From positions 62,001 through 126,000 of the forward strand of contig NZ_BBXG01000013.1 in assembly GCF_001570605.1 (NCBI RefSeq): a stretch of DNA of 64,000 bases. The letters run 5' to 3'. Positions 59,823-64,000 of the stretch are shown here, one piece after another. The translations under genes and the position numbers were made by a program. Position 1 is the stretch's first letter; the number at the start of each line of letters is the position of its first letter. The notes under the pieces were generated by a model. That model saw only the letters and a list, made by a program, of their open reading frames with translations. It was not told the origin of the DNA and did not search any database. This DNA comes from Herbidospora cretacea (GTDB lineage: Bacteria; Actinomycetota; Actinomycetes; Streptosporangiales; Streptosporangiaceae).

Positions 59823-60012
59823 CGGCGACCCGGCCTCCTGCGGTTGAACGGTTCAGCCTACTCAGGCTAAATGAGAAGACGTCCCCCGTCCTGGGCCGCC
59901 GCTGGCATCTTCTCTGAGGCAAAAAGCTGCCAGAGCCCTTCGTTGACAGTCGTCGCGGAATTCAACGACCCTGAACGAGGTAATTCAGCGCAGGGATTGT
60001 GAGGAGACCGTG
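59823..60012. promoter_or_regulatory. Divergent promoter region of the amide-assembly genes
   Basis: This 190-base gap separates the condensation gene from the ACP gene. AGCCT (59855-59859) and AGGCT (59864-59868) form a short inverted repeat. The minus strand here reads GCCTGAGTAGGCTGA, which partly resembles the shared motif of sites 1-3. TTGACA occurs at 59943-59948. Confidence 0.3.
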
Positions 60013-60270
60013 ATGGAAATACCTCACGAGTTCCAGACCATTCTTCGCCGGCATCTGCCCTATGCGGGGCCCGGTGATCTGGCCCCCGGCGACGAGCTCA
60101 CCGCGCTCGGGCTGGATTCGATGGGGGTGGTGCAGTTGCTGGTCGATCTGGAGGACAGCTACGACCAGGAGCTGCCCGACGACATCCTCGACGAGGAGAC
60201 GTTCGCGACGGTGGGGTCGCTGTGGGCGCGCCTGTCGGCGCTGCTGGACTCCGCGACGGCCGGGCTCTGA
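60013..60270 (+). CDS. Acyl carrier protein (amino acid/ligase-associated)
   Basis: An 85-residue carrier with the phosphopantetheine site L-G-L-D-S-M-G-V-V (about 33-41). GAGGAG lies 6 bases before ATG 60013, so this start is preferred to GTG 60010. It is followed 3 bases later by the ligase and then the PLP decarboxylase, the same order of partners seen with exosortase-A-associated carrier proteins. It likely carries an aminoacyl or amine unit. Confidence 0.92.
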   Translation: MEIPHEFQTILRRHLPYAGPGDLAPGDELTALGLDSMGVVQLLVDLEDSYDQELPDDILDEETFATVGSLWARLSALLDSATAGL

Positions 60271-60273
60271 GCC

Positions 60274-61761
60274 GTGCCGACGCGCGTGGACGACCTGCTG
60301 CGGCCCGGCGCCGACGATCATGCGGCGGTCACCTACAAGGACGTGACGCTCACCTATCGCGAGCTGCGGAGCCGGGTCGCGCGGGCGGCCGAGAGGCTGC
60401 GCGGCCTGGAGCCAGGCGCCCGGGTCGCCGTATACGCGGAGAAGCGGCTCGAAACAGTCGTGGCCATTTTCGCGGTGGCGGCGGCCGGAGGGGTCTTCGT
60501 CCCGATCAATCCGCTCTTCAAGGCGCGGCAGGTCGAGTACGTGATCGAGGACTGCGGCGCGGCGCTCCTGCTCACGACAGCCGAACGGGCCCGCACGCTG
60601 AACGCCGCGGTGCCCACGTCGCTGATCGAGGAGCTGGGCGTCGAGGATCAGGGCTTCGAGGATCAGGGCTTCGAGAATCAGAGCGGAGCGACCGCTCCCG
60701 CCGGGCCGATCGCGGCCATCCTCTACACGTCCGGCAGCACCGGACGGCCGAAGGGCGTCGTGCTGAGCCACGGCAACCTGCTCGCGGGCGCGCGGAGCGT
60801 CGCCGGTTACCTCGGCCACACCGCCGACGACGTGGTCCTCGCGGCGCTGCCGCTGAGCTTCGACGCCGGGCTGAGCCAGCTCACCACCGCGTTCCTGGCC
60901 GGAGCGCATGTGGTGCTGGTCAACTACCTGCTGCCCCGCGACGTCGTCCGGCTCTGCGCCCGGCACGGGGTGACGGCGCTGACCTGCGTGCCGCCGCTGT
61001 GGACCCAGCTCGCCACCCAGCGATGGCCGGAAGAGGCGACCCGGGGCCTGCGCTATTTCGCGAACACCGGCGGCCGCCTGCCCGCGACCACCCTGGCCTG
61101 GCTGCGCGAGACGTTCCCCCAGGCCACCCCCTTCCTGATGTACGGCCTGACCGAGGCCTTCCGCTCCACCTACCTGGACCCCGCCGAGATCGACCGCAGG
61201 CCCGGATCGATCGGCAAGGCGATCCCCGAGGCGGAGGTCCTGGTCGTCCGGGCGGACGGTTCGGTCTGTGACCCCGGCGAGGAGGGGGAGATCGTGCACC
61301 GGGGACCGCTGGTGTCCCTCGGCTACTGGAACGACCCCGCCCGCACCGCCGCGCGGTTCCGGTCCTTCCCGCCCGGCGCCGAGGAGATCGCCGTCTGGTC
61401 GGGCGACGTCGCCTACCGGGACCAGGACGGCTTCATCTACTTCGTCGGACGCACCGACGACATGATCAAGACCTCCGGATACCGGCTGAGCCCGACCGAG
61501 GTGGAGGAGGCGGCCTACGCCACCGGCCTGGTCACCGAGGCGGTCGCGGTCGGCGTGCCGGACGAGGACCTGGGCGAGCAGGTGGCGCTGCACGCCGTGC
61601 TCACCGCCGCCACCACGACCCCCGACGAGCTGCGCCGGGCGATGGAACGCGACCTGCCCCGGTACATGGTGCCGCGCCGGTTCATCCTCGCCGACGCGCT
61701 GCCCCGCTCGGGGAACGGCAAGTTCGACCGGGCCGAACTGCGCCGTCAGGCGGTCCGGTGA
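60274..61761 (+). CDS. AMP-dependent acyl/aminoacyl-ACP ligase
   Basis: A 495-residue ANL adenylating enzyme. It has Y-T-S-G-S-T-G-R-P-K-G (about 150-160), L-M-Y-G-L-T-E-A (about 287-294), the Y-R-D-Q-D-G-F-I-Y-F-V-G-R-T-D-D hinge (about 380-395) and the catalytic Lys in N-G-K-F-D (about 485-489). It resembles the exosortase-A-associated ligase family. It should activate a carboxylate, probably an amino acid, and load the ACP just upstream. A short in-frame 15-bp repeat (60643-60684) inserts E-D-Q-G-F units near residue 125. GTG start; stop overlaps the decarboxylase. Confidence 0.87.
   Translation: MPTRVDDLLRPGADDHAAVTYKDVTLTYRELRSRVARAAERLRGLEPGARVAVYAEKRLETVVAIFAVAAAGGVFVPINPLFKARQVEYVIEDCGAALLLTTAERARTLNAAVPTSLIEELGVEDQGFEDQGFENQSGATAPAGPIAAILYTSGSTGRPKGVVLSHGNLLAGARSVAGYLGHTADDVVLAALPLSFDAGLSQLTTAFLAGAHVVLVNYLLPRDVVRLCARHGVTALTCVPPLWTQLATQRWPEEATRGLRYFANTGGRLPATTLAWLRETFPQATPFLMYGLTEAFRSTYLDPAEIDRRPGSIGKAIPEAEVLVVRADGSVCDPGEEGEIVHRGPLVSLGYWNDPARTAARFRSFPPGAEEIAVWSGDVAYRDQDGFIYFVGRTDDMIKTSGYRLSPTEVEEAAYATGLVTEAVAVGVPDEDLGEQVALHAVLTAATTTPDELRRAMERDLPRYMVPRRFILADALPRSGNGKFDRAELRRQAVR
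60643..60684 (+). repeat. In-frame 15-bp tandem repeat within the ligase gene
   Basis: GAGGATCAGGGCTTC occurs at 60643-60657 and 60658-60672, followed by a partial third copy (GAGAATCAGAGC). It adds E-D-Q-G-F units to a surface linker of the ligase. Confidence 0.85.
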
Positions 61762-62960
61762 CCTGGGAGGGGAACCGCGACGGGTGGCTGACCGTCGGCG
61801 GGATCCCTCTCGGCAGGCTCGCCGCCCGTGTCGGGAGCACGCCGTTCTTCGCCTACGACCGCGACCGCGTCACCCGCAGGGTCGCCTCCCTCCGCGCCGC
61901 CCTGCCCGCCGGGGTCCAGCTGAGCTACGCGGTCAAGGCCAACCCGATGCCCGCCCTGCTCCAGCATCTCGCCGGGCTGGTCGACGGCTTCGACGTGGCC
62001 TCGGCGGGGGAGCTGCGGCACGCGCTCGACACGCCCGTGCCCGCCGATCGGATCAGCTTCGCCGGGCCGGGCAAGACCGCCGGGGAACTGACGCAGGCGG
62101 TCGCGGCCGGTGTGACGGTGGAACTGGAGTCGGAGACGGAACTGGCCAGGGTGCGCGCGATCGGCGCCGGCCTCGGCATCCCCGCCCGGATCGCGATCCG
62201 CGTCAATCCCGACTTCACGGTGAAGGGCTCCGGGATGCGCCTGGGCGGCGGGCCGCAGCAGTTCGGGGTCGACGCCGAACGGGTGCCCGGCATGCTCGCC
62301 GGGCTGGGCGACGACGTCGACTTCCAGGGCTTCCACGTCTTCGCGGGCTCGCAGAACCTGCGCGCCGACCACATCTGCGAGGCGCAGCGGCGCACCGTGG
62401 ACCTGGTCCTCGGGCTCGCCGAGGTGTCGCCGCCCATCCGCTACCTCAACCTCGGCGGCGGGTTCGGCATCCCGTACTCGCGCCGCGACCAGCCCCTCGA
62501 CCTGGAGCCGATCGGCGGCAACCTGGCGCGGCTGCTGCGCGAGCGGATCACCCCGCGGCTGCCGGACGCCCGCGTCGTCGTCGAACTGGGGCGCTACCTG
62601 GTCGGCGAGGCCGGCGTGTACGTCACCCGGGTCGTCGACCGGAAGGAATCGCGGGGGACGACCTTCGTGGTCGTGGACGGCGGGATGCACCACTACCTGG
62701 CGGCCTCGGGCAACCTCGGGCAGGTCATCCGGCGCAACTACCCGATGGCCGTGGCCGACGGCATGGGCCGGCCCGCCGACGGGCCGGTCACCGTGGTCGG
62801 CCGCCTGTGCACCCCGCTCGACCTGCTCGGCGACCGGGTGGAACTCCCCAGAGCCGAGATCGGCGACCTGGTCGTGGTGTTCCAGGCCGGCGCATACGGC
62901 CTCACGGCGAGCCCCACGGCCTTCCTCGGCCACCCGGCGCCGGCCGAGATCCTCGTGTGA
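61758..62960 (+). CDS. PLP-dependent decarboxylase (exosortase-A-associated type)
   Basis: A 400-residue fold type III decarboxylase of the diaminopimelate/ornithine group. PLP Lys60 is in S-Y-A-V-K-A-N-P; then G-F-H-V-F-A-G-S-Q-N-L (about 193-203), the phosphate loop G-G-G-F-G (about 232-236), E-L-G-R-Y-L-V-G-E-A-G (about 275-285), active-site Cys in R-L-C-T-P-L-D, and Tyr in A-G-A-Y-G. The substrate is probably an aminoacyl group held on the neighbouring ACP, as in BtrK- or VinO-like systems, giving a carrier-bound amine (inference). GTG start overlaps the ligase stop. Confidence 0.87.
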   Translation: MTWEGNRDGWLTVGGIPLGRLAARVGSTPFFAYDRDRVTRRVASLRAALPAGVQLSYAVKANPMPALLQHLAGLVDGFDVASAGELRHALDTPVPADRISFAGPGKTAGELTQAVAAGVTVELESETELARVRAIGAGLGIPARIAIRVNPDFTVKGSGMRLGGGPQQFGVDAERVPGMLAGLGDDVDFQGFHVFAGSQNLRADHICEAQRRTVDLVLGLAEVSPPIRYLNLGGGFGIPYSRRDQPLDLEPIGGNLARLLRERITPRLPDARVVVELGRYLVGEAGVYVTRVVDRKESRGTTFVVVDGGMHHYLAASGNLGQVIRRNYPMAVADGMGRPADGPVTVVGRLCTPLDLLGDRVELPRAEIGDLVVVFQAGAYGLTASPTAFLGHPAPAEILV

Positions 62961-62966
62961 GAAAGG

Positions 62967-62989
62967 GGTGCCGGGCCGGGCCCGGCACC
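62967..62989. terminator. Hairpin between convergent genes
   Basis: GGTGCCGGG (62967-62975) and CCCGGCACC (62981-62989) pair around 5 bases, in the 31-base gap between the decarboxylase and the convergent condensation gene. It can end both transcripts. Confidence 0.7.
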
Positions 62990-62991
62990 GC

Positions 62992-64000
62992 TCACTCCGG
63001 CAGCGGCACGGTCGCGGGGAACAGCGACGGCGCGACGGTCTGGTGGCCGACGTCCCACAGGTCCTTGAGGCTGGTCTCCGGGGCCGTCGCGGCGACCTGG
63101 ACGCCGAGCGCGATCGTGCGCAGCAGACCGGCCATGCTCTCGGCCGGGATGATCGCCGGGTCGGCGAGCATGAAGACGCTGGTCCGGCCGTTGGCCACGG
63201 TCACCCTGACCCGGAACGGCTGGCCGTACTGCTGCGCCAGCGGCGTCCACGACAGCTCGGCCGGGGTGTCGGCGGTGGCGTCGGACGGCCGGCGGTCGAG
63301 CTGCACGTAGTTGAACCAGCAGCGGAACAGCTGGTTCACCCAGCAGTCGTGCGCCAGGTCGTCGCCGCGCCGCTCGGCGACCTCCGCGGCCAGGGCGGCG
63401 ATCCGGTCGAAGTCGTAGGCGGAGTAGCGGTAGGCCCTCGCCCCGGCCCAGTGGAGACGCTTGACGTGCTCGCCCAGCGGCGCCCCGGGGTCGACCGTCG
63501 CGACGACCGGGACGAGCTGGTTCATCGTGCCGATCACATGGTGGTGTTCCGGCGAGAACCGGTTGGAGGCCATCAGGCTCATCGTCACCGTGTCGGTGTC
63601 GAGGTGCCGGGCCAGCCCGGCGGTGACCAGCGCCATCACCAGCGCGGGCGCGGTGACGCCGAGCCTCTGGGCGGCCAGCGCGGCCAGCCCGCCGAGGCGG
63701 TGCGAGTGGAGGGTGGCCTCGATGCGGTCGCGCTTCTCCTTGGCCGGCAGCGTCGGCAGCGGGTCGGCCAGGACGTCGCCGAGGGTGCGCCGCCAGTACC
63801 GTTCGGAGGCCTCCTGCCGGTCCCGCCACCGCTCGGTGCGCTGCTCGCGGGCCAGTTCCCTCGGGGTCGGGCCGAGTTCGGCGACCGCCCCCGGGTCGGC
63901 GATCAGGGCGCTGAACTGGTCGGTCAGGTGGTTGATCGACCAGATGTCCATGATCAGGTGGGAGAAGGACAGCGCCAGGAACACCGCCGACCCGTTGGTG
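62992..64000 (-). CDS. Second condensation-domain protein, N-terminus beyond window
   Basis: The frame enters from the right edge and ends at 62992, giving the last 335 or so residues of a condensation protein. The active-site motif reads S-H-L-I-M-D-I, again with the second His and Asp kept and the first His and Gly changed. Later landmarks are M-N-Q-L-V-P-V, Y-D-F-D-R-I (the usual P-F-x-x-L-V region) and a floor-loop-like V-N-Q-L-F-R-C-W-F-N-Y. Unlike the first copy, no carrier-like tail is present. It would be the second amide- or ester-forming enzyme of the cluster. Confidence 0.78.
   Translation of the reverse strand, partial: TNGSAVFLALSFSHLIMDIWSINHLTDQFSALIADPGAVAELGPTPRELAREQRTERWRDRQEASERYWRRTLGDVLADPLPTLPAKEKRDRIEATLHSHRLGGLAALAAQRLGVTAPALVMALVTAGLARHLDTDTVTMSLMASNRFSPEHHHVIGTMNQLVPVVATVDPGAPLGEHVKRLHWAGARAYRYSAYDFDRIAALAAEVAERRGDDLAHDCWVNQLFRCWFNYVQLDRRPSDATADTPAELSWTPLAQQYGQPFRVRVTVANGRTSVFMLADPAIIPAESMAGLLRTIALGVQVAATAPETSLKDLWDVGHQTVAPSLFPATVPLPE

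Noticed and set aside
59962-61593. Long minus-strand frame over the ACP and ligase genes
   Set aside because: It is a shadow of strong plus-strand genes with complete motifs.
26616-64000. Modular type I PKS or NRPS assembly line
   Set aside because: No multidomain modules are present. Condensing, reducing, carrier and condensation functions are on separate proteins, apart from the KS-CLF fusion.

Overview
The window is high-GC actinomycete chromosome. Dense ATGA stop/start overlaps, frequent GTG and TTG starts, two probable leaderless transcripts and the protein families point to a filamentous actinomycete, most likely in or near the Streptosporangiales (for example Nonomuraea or Streptosporangium). 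The genus is inferred from general character, not from a marker gene.

Layout, left part (1-26.4 kb, mostly ordinary genome): a secreted alpha/beta hydrolase cut by the left edge; a beta-carbonic anhydrase; a luciferase-fold flavin enzyme divergent from a polar amino-acid-type ABC importer with a GNAT gene; pnuC-nadR for nicotinamide riboside salvage; a 17-bp tandem repeat; a secreted small protein; an ABC exporter; an ArsR-glyoxalase pair with a clear operator; an RNA methylase-like gene; an acyltransferase/E1-like (ThiF) pair; a deletion-scarred exonuclease-BRCT pseudogene; small envelope and cytoplasmic proteins; and tRNA-Pro(GGG). A segment at 17.0-20.8 kb (membrane glycosyltransferase, two-component system, broken methyltransferase) lies between the tRNA and a second, imperfect copy of the tRNA 3' end, so it may be a decayed integrated element. 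Then come a secreted PQQ-type sugar dehydrogenase with a Pro/Ser linker and a CBM2-like tail, and a GH92 alpha-mannosidase.

Right part (26.6-64 kb, open at the right edge): a large specialised-metabolite gene cluster. Precursor and regulatory genes come first: acyl-CoA carboxylase carboxyltransferase, LAL regulator, LeuA-type synthase, UbiA-family membrane protein, NarL-type two-component system, a catalytically odd aldo-keto reductase, a SARP regulator and a group A flavin monooxygenase. A translationally coupled operon follows (39.8-56.1 kb): ketoreductase, ACP, FabZ-type dehydratase, GcvT-like protein, a fused ketosynthase-chain length factor, nitroreductase, FAD oxidoreductase, epoxide-hydrolase-type enzyme, malonyltransferase, a degenerate and a more complete AcpS-like protein, an NTF2/ABM/zinc-ribbon fusion, a hydrolase, a beta-helix protein, an ABC-2 exporter and a regulator containing a TTA codon. 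A divergent block ends the window: on the minus strand a condensation-domain protein, an unrecognised protein with three clustered cysteines and a NifS-like cysteine desulfurase; on the plus strand an ACP, an AMP-ligase and a PLP decarboxylase resembling the exosortase-A-associated trio; and finally a second condensation-domain protein cut by the right edge.

Working model (inference): the FAS-like type II enzymes build a reduced, probably unsaturated acyl chain. The ACP/ligase/decarboxylase trio makes a carrier-bound amine from an amino acid, and the free-standing condensation proteins join the two. Flavin enzymes and the epoxide hydrolase tailor the product, the NifS-like enzyme and its neighbour may add sulfur, and the ABC-2 system exports it. 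I do not recognise this gene combination as a known pathway.
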